Shown here: positions 8,930 through 16,515 of the stretch, piece after piece
Numbering within the stretch: the stretch's first letter is position 1
Layout: each line of letters begins with the position of its first letter
Source of the DNA: RUG334 sp045599645
GTDB taxonomy: Bacteria; Muiribacteriota; Ozemobacteria; Ozemobacterales; Ozemobacteraceae
Length of the DNA stretch: 64,000 nucleotides
Reading direction: 5' to 3'
Assembly: GCA_045599645.1 (NCBI GenBank)
Contig: JAZRWI010000070.1
Span: 97,559 to 161,558, forward strand
Notes under the pieces: generated by a model
What the model was told of the DNA's origin: nothing
The model's input: only the letters and a program-made list of their open reading frames with translations
Database searches by the model: none
Program-made: the position numbers and the translations under genes

Positions 8930-9215
8930 TTTGTTTTGGTTTTCTACTGCTTTTACCAAGTCTCTGCCCAATCTCTAATTGAGAATTGAAAATTGAGGAT
9001 TGAGAATTATTTGTTTTGCTTCTGGTGCTTTTTGTTAATCTATGCCAAGATTCGAAACTTGACAAACCCAATATATGGGCAACCTAACAATCAATTTTCC
9101 AATCTCAATTCTCAATTCTCAATTCTCAATCCTCAATCAGGAATTGGCACTAAGCTAGTTGAAGCAGCAACTAAAGAAATAATTGTGAATTATGCATTAT
9201 GAATTATGAATTGCA
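8930..9215 (+). repeat. degenerate and inverted continuation of the composite repeat
   Basis: Holds a diverged spacer copy (8930-8970, minus-strand reading GRDLVKAVENQNK and stop), four ATTGAGA-type heptads (8978-9005), another diverged spacer from 9010, five CTCAATT-type heptads (9104-9138, an inverted partner of 8978-9005), and an inverted spacer copy (9141-9185, plus-strand reading GIGTKLVEAATKEII). Inverted ATAATTC heptads follow to about 9215. I see no functional gene between 8528 and 9285. Confidence 0.75.
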
Positions 9216-9227
9216 AATTAGAATTTA

Positions 9228-9256
9228 TTGACTATACCGTTATACTGATTTATAAT
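9228..9256 (+). promoter_or_regulatory. strong sigma70-type promoter of the DUF6754/ATPase operon
   Basis: TTGACT at 9228-9233, exactly 17 bp, TATAAT at 9251-9256. It is followed by a GGAGG ribosome binding site near 9275 and the ATG at 9286. It lies just downstream of the repeat block and is among the best promoters in the window. Confidence 0.8.
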
Positions 9257-9285
9257 CTTGCATATTTTTAGATGGAGGTTTTTCC

Positions 9286-10716
9286 ATGAGTGTTTTACGG
9301 CGACCGCCCAGAGCACTAATGCCACTATTGGCCGTAGTTCTCTGTTTGGTATCAGCCTTTGCTCTTTTTGCTCAGAGTGAAGAAGCTGTGCCTGTTGTAA
9401 CCTCTGAAACCGTCGTTATAAGCAGTGAAAATACTGCCGCAGCTGAACAAACAGCCAGCGAAAATGTAATCGACAACAAATCCGTTGCAGATACAGAACA
9501 AGCCGATGCTATTCCAGCATCTTCAGAAGCAACTGTTGAAGCTAAGGAAAACGTAGCTGAACCAACAGATGCTAATAAAGCAATATCTGTAGAAGTTTCT
9601 CCTGCTGACGAAGTAACTACTCCAAGTGATGTTCCAGAAGTAGTATTGCCAGAAGTTATTCCGGCATCAAATCAGGATTCAGCTGTAACTGAACCAGCCC
9701 CAGCTGAAGCAGTAGTAACCGAACCAGCTCCGGTAGAAGCTGCTGTAATTGAAACTACACCAGCACCTGTAGAAGATACCGTTGTGGAAGTTCCAGCAGA
9801 AGCAAAGCCAATAGCTCAGCCACTTGAAGTAGTTGAAGCAACTTTGGCTACTGTTGAAGCCCAGCCGGCAGAAGCAGAAGCAAAAGAAGTAAAAAATGAA
9901 AAAGAACTTTATTACTTCGAAACAAGCCGTGGCTCTACTTTGGCTGTTATAATCATTCTTCTGGTATTTGTAAGCTATTATACTTTCCAGGCCCAGCGTG
10001 GTAAGGAAATGTTTATTAGAAGAATCAGTGGTCTTTCTGCTATTGAAGACGCTGTAGGCCGTGCAACAGAAATGGGCCGCGGTGTTCTTTATGCCCCTGG
10101 TATTGCAGATATGGACGATATTCAGACAATAGCCGGCGTTACCATCATGGGTCACGTTGCTAGAAAAACTGCTGAATACGACACTGATTTTTATGCTCCA
10201 CAGTGCAGAAGCTTCGTTATGTCTGTTGCTCATGAAGTTGTAAAACAGGCATATATGGAAAAGGGCAGAATTGATGCTTACAGACCCGATAGAATCAACT
10301 ACCTTACAGATGACCAGTTCGGTTATGTTGCCGGTGTCGGTGGTATCATGATGCGTGACAAGCCGGCTGCCTGCTTCTATTTGGGAACCTTCTATGCAGA
10401 ATCCTTGATTCTTGCAGAAACAGGTAATGCTGTAGGCGCTATCCAGATTGCTGGTACTGCAGAACCTTCTCAGATTCCATTCTTTGTTGCAGCCTGTGAC
10501 TACACATTGATTGGTGAAGAATTGTTTGCAGCTTCAGCTTATCTTTCTAAGAACCCACGTGAAGTTGGTTCTCTAAAAGGTCAGGACATGGTTAAGGTTG
10601 TAATTATTGCAGCCATCATCATTGGAACCTTGCTTGAAACAATTGCCGCAACAGATTACGGCCAGAACAGCAAGTTCGCAACCATGGCAACCACCTTTAT
10701 GGAATATTTGAAGTGA
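9286..10716 (+). CDS. membrane protein with long acidic Pro/Ala linker and DUF6754-like domain
   Basis: 476 aa. An N-terminal signal or anchor helix (about 14-31) is followed by some 175 residues of low-complexity A/E/P/V sequence with repeated EPAPAEAVV phrases. A second membrane helix lies at about 215-236. A conserved globular region follows (about 240-425, containing RISGLSAIEDAVGRATEMGR and YLTDDQFGYVAGVGGIMMRD). A last helix lies at about 436-455. I recognise the globular region as resembling DUF6754, a family of unknown function. It is first gene of an operon whose other members are membrane proteins, an actin-like ATPase and a lipoyl/KOW protein, with 14 nt to the next gene. Function is not known. 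A structural role in an envelope complex is inference. Confidence 0.75.
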   Translation: MSVLRRPPRALMPLLAVVLCLVSAFALFAQSEEAVPVVTSETVVISSENTAAAEQTASENVIDNKSVADTEQADAIPASSEATVEAKENVAEPTDANKAISVEVSPADEVTTPSDVPEVVLPEVIPASNQDSAVTEPAPAEAVVTEPAPVEAAVIETTPAPVEDTVVEVPAEAKPIAQPLEVVEATLATVEAQPAEAEAKEVKNEKELYYFETSRGSTLAVIIILLVFVSYYTFQAQRGKEMFIRRISGLSAIEDAVGRATEMGRGVLYAPGIADMDDIQTIAGVTIMGHVARKTAEYDTDFYAPQCRSFVMSVAHEVVKQAYMEKGRIDAYRPDRINYLTDDQFGYVAGVGGIMMRDKPAACFYLGTFYAESLILAETGNAVGAIQIAGTAEPSQIPFFVAACDYTLIGEELFAASAYLSKNPREVGSLKGQDMVKVVIIAAIIIGTLLETIAATDYGQNSKFATMATTFMEYLK

Positions 10717-10730
10717 TGAGGTAAATAGAC

Positions 10731-11618
10731 ATGCTATTTTTGAAAAGAACATTACCTCTAATTATTACTTTCCTGTCTGGTATTGTTATGATACTGGCTT
10801 TCTTCAGTGGTCCGGCTTTGCCAACTATTAAATCACTTGAAGAAGTTTTCCCACAGTGGATTCAGATTATCATGACATTCACCATGATTCTTGGCGCATT
10901 CAGCCTTTTGCGCTTTAACTTCCAGAAAATTGCCAGAAAGCAGAACGGTTGGGGTTACTCAGTAGTTCTTCTTGTTGGCTTCTTCGGAATGTCAATTCTT
11001 GGCATGATGTCTGGCTCCTGGCCGTCATTTGAACCAGAACTGAAGGCTAACGATATCTATATGTGCCTTGCTGAAAACAAGCTCAGCGCTAGAGAAGTCG
11101 TTGTTAAAGAAGTTGAAGTAAACAAAGAAGGCGCTAAGGTTGTTACCGTTGAAGATTGTATACCTGATTCTAATGGTAACCGTGCTATTGCAAAGGTTGC
11201 TTCTGACAGGCTTAAATCTCCATTCATGTCGAAGATTGTTCAGGCTCAGCAGGTTATGTTTGAAGGTATCTTCAAGGCTGCTCAGTCTACAATGTTCGCA
11301 TTGTTGGCATTCTTTGTAGCTTCTGCATCATTCAGAGCTTTCAGAATCAAGTCTAAGGAAGCTGGTCTGCTTATGTTCTCAGCCTTTATCGTTATGTTAG
11401 GTAACGTTCCACTGGGCAACATGCTTTCAAACTTCCTCGGTTATATCCCATTCATAGGTAAATTCCTTGATATAGCAGCAATAAAGGAATGGATCCTTTC
11501 TTATCCGAGCTCTGCTGCTCAGAGTGCTATTCTTATCGGTGCTATGCTTGGTTATATTTCTTCTTCACTTAAGATTATCTTTGGTGTTGAAAGAAGCCAT
11601 CTTGGCGGAGAAGGTTGA
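10731..11618 (+). CDS. polytopic membrane protein of the DUF6754 operon
   Basis: 295 aa. Six probable membrane helices: about 7-27, 43-61, 76-95, 187-206, 213-232 and 262-285. Between helices three and four lies a soluble loop of roughly 90 residues rich in Lys/Glu/Val (VVVKEVEVNKEGAKVVTVED). I do not recognise a named family. GAGG precedes the ATG, and its stop codon overlaps the ribosome binding site of the next gene, indicating translational coupling. Symmetry of the two three-helix halves around a soluble loop would suit a channel or scaffold component, but no catalytic motif is visible. Confidence 0.7.
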   Translation: MLFLKRTLPLIITFLSGIVMILAFFSGPALPTIKSLEEVFPQWIQIIMTFTMILGAFSLLRFNFQKIARKQNGWGYSVVLLVGFFGMSILGMMSGSWPSFEPELKANDIYMCLAENKLSAREVVVKEVEVNKEGAKVVTVEDCIPDSNGNRAIAKVASDRLKSPFMSKIVQAQQVMFEGIFKAAQSTMFALLAFFVASASFRAFRIKSKEAGLLMFSAFIVMLGNVPLGNMLSNFLGYIPFIGKFLDIAAIKEWILSYPSSAAQSAILIGAMLGYISSSLKIIFGVERSHLGGEG

Positions 11619-11629
11619 GGAGAATAAAA

Positions 11630-12535
11630 ATGGACTTTTTCTTAAAACTCAAAAACCTGGACCGTCGTTGGGTATTCGTATGTGTTGCATTGGCAGTTGT
11701 TCTGCCTATGGTATTCAAATTCGACCTTCCAATTTATCCTGGTAAGGCTGTAATGGGTCTTTACGATACTATCCAGAATTTGCCGGAAGGAAGCAGATGC
11801 TTCATTTCCTTCGACTTTGACCCTGCTGCAGAACCGGAACTTGGCCCAGGTGCTACTGCTGTGTTCCTGCACATGTTCAGAAGAAACATTAAACCAATCG
11901 CTGGTGCAAACTGGCCAGTAGGTAGTGATATCGCTGAAAAGTGCTTTAACGATGCAAAGAAGATTTATTTAGATACCTTTGATCAGTTTAAGGCTGCTGG
12001 TAAGCTTGCTGCTGGTTGTTCAAAGAATATTGAATATGGCACTGACTATGTTAACCTCGGTTACAAGACAGGTGGTATTATTCACGTAAAGAGCCTCTGT
12101 GTAGACTTTATGAATCCATATCCACAGGATATGAGAGGTAATTCTACCGATAATATGGCTATCTTCAAGACTGCTAGTGGTAAGAGATTCAGTATGCAGG
12201 ATATCGCTTTGATTATCAGCTATACTGCAGGTACTAACGGTATTGAAGCTTTCATCAGCGTTGAAGGCGACCACAAGAGACCAATGGCTTGCGGCTGCAC
12301 TTCAGTTAATATCCCAAGATTTACTACATACCTTCAGACAAAGCAGATTGTTGGTATGATTGGTGGTCTTCCGGGTGCTGCAGAATACGAAAGTCTGGTT
12401 GAAGTAATGGGCGAAGGTCGTGCCGGTATGGCTCCTCAGTCTATCGCACATTTAACTATCATGATTTTCATTATTCTTGGAAACCTTGCTTACATTGCTG
12501 AAAATCGCAAGTTCGGCAAGAAGAAGAAAGCCTGA
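11630..12535 (+). CDS. bitopic membrane protein with large extracytoplasmic domain (DUF6754 operon)
   Basis: 301 aa from the ATG at 11630. An in-frame TTG at 11615 overlaps the upstream stop and is less likely, because GAGGAGA sits just before 11630. An N-terminal helix (about 14-30), a central domain of some 230 residues, and a C-terminal helix (about 275-293) followed by a Lys-rich end (NRKFGKKKKA). Five cysteines are spread through the central domain, including a CGC pair. No family recognised. With both ends anchored, the central domain probably faces the periplasm. Gaps of 11 nt upstream and 14 nt downstream place it firmly in the operon. Confidence 0.7.
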   Translation: MDFFLKLKNLDRRWVFVCVALAVVLPMVFKFDLPIYPGKAVMGLYDTIQNLPEGSRCFISFDFDPAAEPELGPGATAVFLHMFRRNIKPIAGANWPVGSDIAEKCFNDAKKIYLDTFDQFKAAGKLAAGCSKNIEYGTDYVNLGYKTGGIIHVKSLCVDFMNPYPQDMRGNSTDNMAIFKTASGKRFSMQDIALIISYTAGTNGIEAFISVEGDHKRPMACGCTSVNIPRFTTYLQTKQIVGMIGGLPGAAEYESLVEVMGEGRAGMAPQSIAHLTIMIFIILGNLAYIAENRKFGKKKKA

Positions 12536-12549
12536 GTAGGAGAAAGAAA

Positions 12550-13209
12550 ATGACTGAAATTATTAGTATTTGGGTTGGAGCTTTCATTACTCTGTGCTGC
12601 TTCAGCTTCCTCTATAAGGATAATCCATTCTACCGCATTGCTGAATCTCTCTTCGTAGGTGTTTCAGCAGGCTATTACCTCTCTGTTGTATATTTCCATC
12701 AGGTTTTGAAACCACTTCTGCTGGCTAAGCTGTTCCCAGGAACATTTGCTGCTGGTGCTGCTGCTCAGGCTGCTCCAGAATATTGGCTGATTATTCCTGG
12801 TCTTCTCGGGTGTTTAATGCTTCTACGCTTCTCTCAGAAGCTTGCTTGGGTAAGCCGCTTTACAGTAGCTTTCGTAATGGGTGTATCAACTGGTTTGACT
12901 ATTGTTACATCTGCTCAGCAGTATCTGATTCCTCAGATTGCTAAGGCAATCAAGCCAATCATCGTTGCTGGCAGCTATTGGCAGAGCTTCTCAAATTTAG
13001 TTCTCGTTGTCGGTTCAATCGCATGTCTGTTCTATTTCTTCTTCAGCACAGAACATCGCGGTCCTGTATATGGCAACCTTGCTAAGATTGGTATCTGGTT
13101 CCTTATGATAAGCTTCGGCGCTTCATTCGGTGCTACCGTAATGGGCCGTATTTCATTGCTTATCGGTCGTTTCAGCTTCCTGCTGCATGACTGGCTGCAT
13201 TTGATATAA
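12550..13209 (+). CDS. polytopic membrane protein of the DUF6754 operon
   Basis: 219 aa with six or seven hydrophobic helices covering nearly the whole chain (starting at about residue 3 and ending in a LLHDWLHLI tail). TAGGAG lies 8 nt before the ATG. I do not recognise a family. The cytoplasmic sequence is minimal, which suggests a membrane-embedded subunit rather than an enzyme. Its place between the bitopic protein and the small protein preceding the ATPase points to a shared complex. Confidence 0.7.
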   Translation: MTEIISIWVGAFITLCCFSFLYKDNPFYRIAESLFVGVSAGYYLSVVYFHQVLKPLLLAKLFPGTFAAGAAAQAAPEYWLIIPGLLGCLMLLRFSQKLAWVSRFTVAFVMGVSTGLTIVTSAQQYLIPQIAKAIKPIIVAGSYWQSFSNLVLVVGSIACLFYFFFSTEHRGPVYGNLAKIGIWFLMISFGASFGATVMGRISLLIGRFSFLLHDWLHLI

Positions 13210-13236
13210 GCCTTGTAAGGAACGGGAGCAGATTAA

Positions 13237-13581
13237 ATGGGAATGTGGACTATACCTGACGGGCCAGAGGAAAATTTAAAGTTTTCCCCAGAGGTCTTAG
13301 ATGAATTCATCAATACCTTGGCTAGTCTGATAGTTGATAAGCAGATGTCTGCTCCTGCTGTAGTGGCTCTTGAAATGGCCAGACCCTTATCCCTTGTGGG
13401 ATATAGCGCATTGGTCATTTTCGGGCCTTTGCTGGATATGATTTTTGACCCGGTCAAGATGGAAAAGTTTCAGGCTGTAATGGGCGATAGAGCCCGCATA
13501 GAACAGCTGATTCAGACCATCGAAGACCTTGAAAATAACAAGAAAGAAACTAAGGAAGGTAATTCTAGTGAGCAACAGTGA
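13237..13581 (+). CDS. small membrane-associated protein upstream of the MutL-like ATPase
   Basis: 114 aa. A hydrophilic N-terminus, one moderately hydrophobic stretch (about 50-72, LSLVGYSALVIFGPLLDMIF) and a charged, probably coiled-coil tail (RIEQLIQTIEDLENNKKETKEG). GGGAG lies upstream of the ATG. The last 14 nt overlap the ATPase gene, so the two products are probably made in fixed ratio and may bind each other. An adaptor linking the soluble ATPase to the membrane subunits is a reasonable guess but is not shown by the sequence. Confidence 0.65.
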   Translation: MGMWTIPDGPEENLKFSPEVLDEFINTLASLIVDKQMSAPAVVALEMARPLSLVGYSALVIFGPLLDMIFDPVKMEKFQAVMGDRARIEQLIQTIEDLENNKKETKEGNSSEQQ

Positions 13582-15373
13582 TATTCAAAGCATCCTGGCA
13601 ACAGACTGCGGTAGTACTACCACTAAAGCTATTCTTATTGAAAAACGCAACGGCGTTTTCAGATTGATTGTTCGCGGCGAAGCTCCAACAACAGTTGAAG
13701 CCCCTGTAGAAGATGTTACACAGGGTGTATTGAATGCAGTAGCCGAAGTTCAGGAATTAGCAGGCCGCCAGATACTCACAGATGACGGAAAAGCTATTAT
13801 AAAGCCCTTTAAGGATAATAAGGGCGTTGATATTTACGTTTCCACAAGCTCTGCCGGTGGTGGTTTGCAGATGATGGTTACAGGCGTTGTTAAGACAATG
13901 TCCGGTGAATCTGCAACACGTGCAGCTCTTGGCGCTGGTGCTATCGTTATGGACGTATTGGCCACTAACGATGGTCGTTTACCACACCAGAAGATTCAGA
14001 GAATCAGACATTTACGCCCTGACATGATTCTTCTTTCCGGTGGTGTTGATGGTGGTAATACTAAGCAGGTTATTGGTCTGGCAGAAATTATTGCTGCAGC
14101 AAGTCCAAAGGCTCGTCTTGGTGTTGGCTATGAACTGCCGGTTCTTTATGCTGGCAATAAAGAAGCCCGTGAACAGGTTAAGAAAGCCCTTGGTGACAAG
14201 GTTGCACTTGATATTACAGACAACTTAAGACCTTCAATGGAAAAAGAAAATCTTATGCCTACAAGACAGAAGATTCAGCACCTTTTCCTTGAACACGTTA
14301 TGAGCCATGCTCCTGGTTATCCACATTTGATGGAACTTACAGATGTTCCGATTATGCCGACTCCAGGCGCCGTTGGCGATATTATGCAGTTGATTTCACG
14401 CAAGAAGGGTATCACTGTTGTCGGTGCAGATATCGGTGGTGCTACAACAGACGTATTCAGCGTATTTAAGGGCATTTACAATAAATCAGTTTCCGCTAAC
14501 TACGGTATGAGCTATTCTATCTCTAACGTATTTGCTGAAGCCGGTCTTGAAAATGTTATGCGCTGGGTTCCATTTGAAATGGACGAACGTGACCTTCGCA
14601 ACCGCGTAAAGAATAAGATGATCCGCCCGACAACAATTCCATCACTCATTGAAGAATTGATTGTTGAACAGGCTTGTGCAAAAGAAGCTTTGAGACTCTC
14701 ATTCGATCAGCACCGCTCTTTGGCTGTTGGTTTGAAGGGTGTTCAGCAGGAAAGAACAATCGGTGACGTTTTCGACCAGACTATGACTGGTGAAAGCCTT
14801 GTTAACCTTAAAGACCTGAACATGCTTATCGGTTCAGGTGGTGTTCTTTCTCATGCTCCACGCAGACAGCAGACTGCTATGATGCTTATTGACGCATTCC
14901 TGCCGGAAGGTATTACTCAACTCACAGTTGACTCTATCTTCATGATGCCACAGCTTGGTGTTCTTGCAACAGTTCAGGAAGAAGCTGCTTTGAGCGTTTT
15001 TGAACGTGACTGCTTGATTTATTTGGGCACATGCGTTTCTCCAACTGGTGTTGTAAAGAAGAATGAACCTGTTCTTGATTTTACTCTCACAATGCCAAAC
15101 GGCGAAAAGATCAGTAAGACCTTGAATGGTGGCGAACTCAATGTTATCCCATTGGGTATCGGCGAAGTTGCTAAGATTCATGTTAAGCCGAGATGGGGCT
15201 TCGATATGGGTAACGGCGATGGTAAGGAATTTGAAGGCGAAGTTAATGGTGGCGTAGTCGGTGTAATCTTCGATACACGCGGACGTCCATTTACTCTTCC
15301 AAAGGACAACGCTGAACGCATCGCACTTGTTAAGTCCTGGTATAAGGCTATGAACCTTTACCCCGGTCTTTGA
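13568..15373 (+). CDS. MutL/GlmL-family actin-like ATPase
   Basis: 601 aa from a GTG at 13568 preceded by AAGGAAGG. A TTG at 13529 would lengthen the overlap and has no such site. ASKHA-fold motifs are clear: phosphate-1 ATDCGSTTTK (11-20), phosphate-2 GADIGGATTDVFS (near 286) and an adenosine-type LIGSGGVLSHAP (near 420). The family is named for glutamate mutase component L, a putative reactivator of B12-dependent mutases. No mutase gene is nearby. The chain has about 140 extra C-terminal residues compared with the roughly 460 aa I expect for GlmL. Here it probably powers or gates the membrane complex encoded by the surrounding genes (inference). The family call is solid, the GlmL function is not. 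Confidence 0.85.
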   Translation: MSNSDIQSILATDCGSTTTKAILIEKRNGVFRLIVRGEAPTTVEAPVEDVTQGVLNAVAEVQELAGRQILTDDGKAIIKPFKDNKGVDIYVSTSSAGGGLQMMVTGVVKTMSGESATRAALGAGAIVMDVLATNDGRLPHQKIQRIRHLRPDMILLSGGVDGGNTKQVIGLAEIIAAASPKARLGVGYELPVLYAGNKEAREQVKKALGDKVALDITDNLRPSMEKENLMPTRQKIQHLFLEHVMSHAPGYPHLMELTDVPIMPTPGAVGDIMQLISRKKGITVVGADIGGATTDVFSVFKGIYNKSVSANYGMSYSISNVFAEAGLENVMRWVPFEMDERDLRNRVKNKMIRPTTIPSLIEELIVEQACAKEALRLSFDQHRSLAVGLKGVQQERTIGDVFDQTMTGESLVNLKDLNMLIGSGGVLSHAPRRQQTAMMLIDAFLPEGITQLTVDSIFMMPQLGVLATVQEEAALSVFERDCLIYLGTCVSPTGVVKKNEPVLDFTLTMPNGEKISKTLNGGELNVIPLGIGEVAKIHVKPRWGFDMGNGDGKEFEGEVNGGVVGVIFDTRGRPFTLPKDNAERIALVKSWYKAMNLYPGL

Positions 15374-15391
15374 GAGAAAGGATAACTAATT

Positions 15392-16513
15392 ATGGCTAGT
15401 GCATATACCCCAGGGCTTAAGATTGTTTCTAAGACATTAGTTGAAAAGGACAGAAAGCTTCCTCTTAAGGGTGAAGTCAGAGTTAAAAAGGGCGATAAAG
15501 TTACAGCTGAAACCATAGTTGCTGCAACAGACCTTCCTGGCAATGTTTATCCGTTGAACCTTGCTGGTCAGTTAGGCTGCGAACCTAACGAAATCAATCT
15601 TTACCTCAAGGTAAAAGAAGGCGACCAGATAAAGAAGGGCGATACCTTGGCAGAAACTAACGGCCTCTTTGGCTGGTTCAAGACTGTTATTGAAGCTCCA
15701 ATCACAGGCAGCGTAGAAAGCCTTTCTACTGCAACAGGTCAGGCAATTCTTCGTGAACCACCTATTCCTGTTCAGGTTCATGCTTATGTCGAAGGCGTTA
15801 TTGATGAAATTTACCCGGAAGAAGGCGTTAAGGTTAATTCCGTAGCTACTTATATTCAGGGTATTTTCGGTATCGGTGGTGAAGTTGTAGGGGAACTTGT
15901 AATGGTTTCTGATTCACCAGATAAGGTTCTTGAAGCTGACGATATTAAGATTGAACACAAGGGCAAAATCATTGTCGGTGGTTCTCTTGTTACTGCCGCT
16001 GCTCTTAATAGAGCTGTAGAAGTTGGTGTTAAAGGCGTAATCGTTGGTGGTTACGATGCTGAAGACCTTAAGGAATTCCTCGGCTACGATTTGGGCGTTG
16101 CTATTACCGGCACTGAAGAATTGGGCATTACTCTTGTTGTTACTGAAGGCTTTGGTAAGATTCAGATGGCAAAGAAGACCTATGAACTTCTTAAGAAATC
16201 TGTTGGCATGAAGACTTCTATCAACGGTGCAACCCAGATACGTGCCGGCGTTATCAGACCAGAAGTTGTTATTCCTTTGAATGCAGAAGCAGGCAAAGAA
16301 GAAGTTGTCAGCAAAAATACTGGTATGAACGTAGGCAGCCCAGTTAGAATTATCCGTGAACCTCACTTCGGTGAAGTTGCTACAGTTGTTGATCTCCCGG
16401 AACAGCCTGTAATCATTGCAACAGAAGCAAAGGTCCGTGTTGTTACAATCAAGACAACCTCTGGTGAAGAATTGACACTTCCACGTGCAAACGTAGAAAT
16501 AATAGAAGAATAA
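15392..16513 (+). CDS. lipoyl/barrel-sandwich-like protein with C-terminal KOW-like domain
   Basis: 373 aa, predicted soluble. Residues about 20-130 contain two passes of the V-K-x-GD-x-V/I pattern (VRVKKGDKVTAE and LKVKEGDQIKKGDTLAE) and APITGSVESLS, the hallmark of barrel-sandwich hybrid folds as in RnfC/NqrA or HlyD proteins, but no biotinyl or lipoyl lysine motif. A middle alpha/beta segment carries GVKGVIVGGYDAEDLKEFLG. The C-terminus (about 310-373, starting NVGSPVRIIREPHFGEVATV) resembles a KOW/NusG-type barrel. AAAGGA precedes the ATG, 18 nt after the ATPase gene. I know similar proteins only as companions of the MutL/DUF6754 cassette. Function unknown. Confidence 0.7.
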   Translation: MASAYTPGLKIVSKTLVEKDRKLPLKGEVRVKKGDKVTAETIVAATDLPGNVYPLNLAGQLGCEPNEINLYLKVKEGDQIKKGDTLAETNGLFGWFKTVIEAPITGSVESLSTATGQAILREPPIPVQVHAYVEGVIDEIYPEEGVKVNSVATYIQGIFGIGGEVVGELVMVSDSPDKVLEADDIKIEHKGKIIVGGSLVTAAALNRAVEVGVKGVIVGGYDAEDLKEFLGYDLGVAITGTEELGITLVVTEGFGKIQMAKKTYELLKKSVGMKTSINGATQIRAGVIRPEVVIPLNAEAGKEEVVSKNTGMNVGSPVRIIREPHFGEVATVVDLPEQPVIIATEAKVRVVTIKTTSGEELTLPRANVEIIEE

Positions 16514-16515
16514 TC

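Noticed and set aside
8886..9202. Short open frames on both strands, one ending GIGTKLVEAATKEI
   Set aside because: They run through heptads and spacer copies. The GNAT-like tail is treated as a possible gene fragment, not as a gene.
9679..10233. 184-codon minus-strand open frame opposite the DUF6754-like gene
   Set aside because: Shadow of the repetitive Pro/Ala/Glu linker, with no start signal and no domain.
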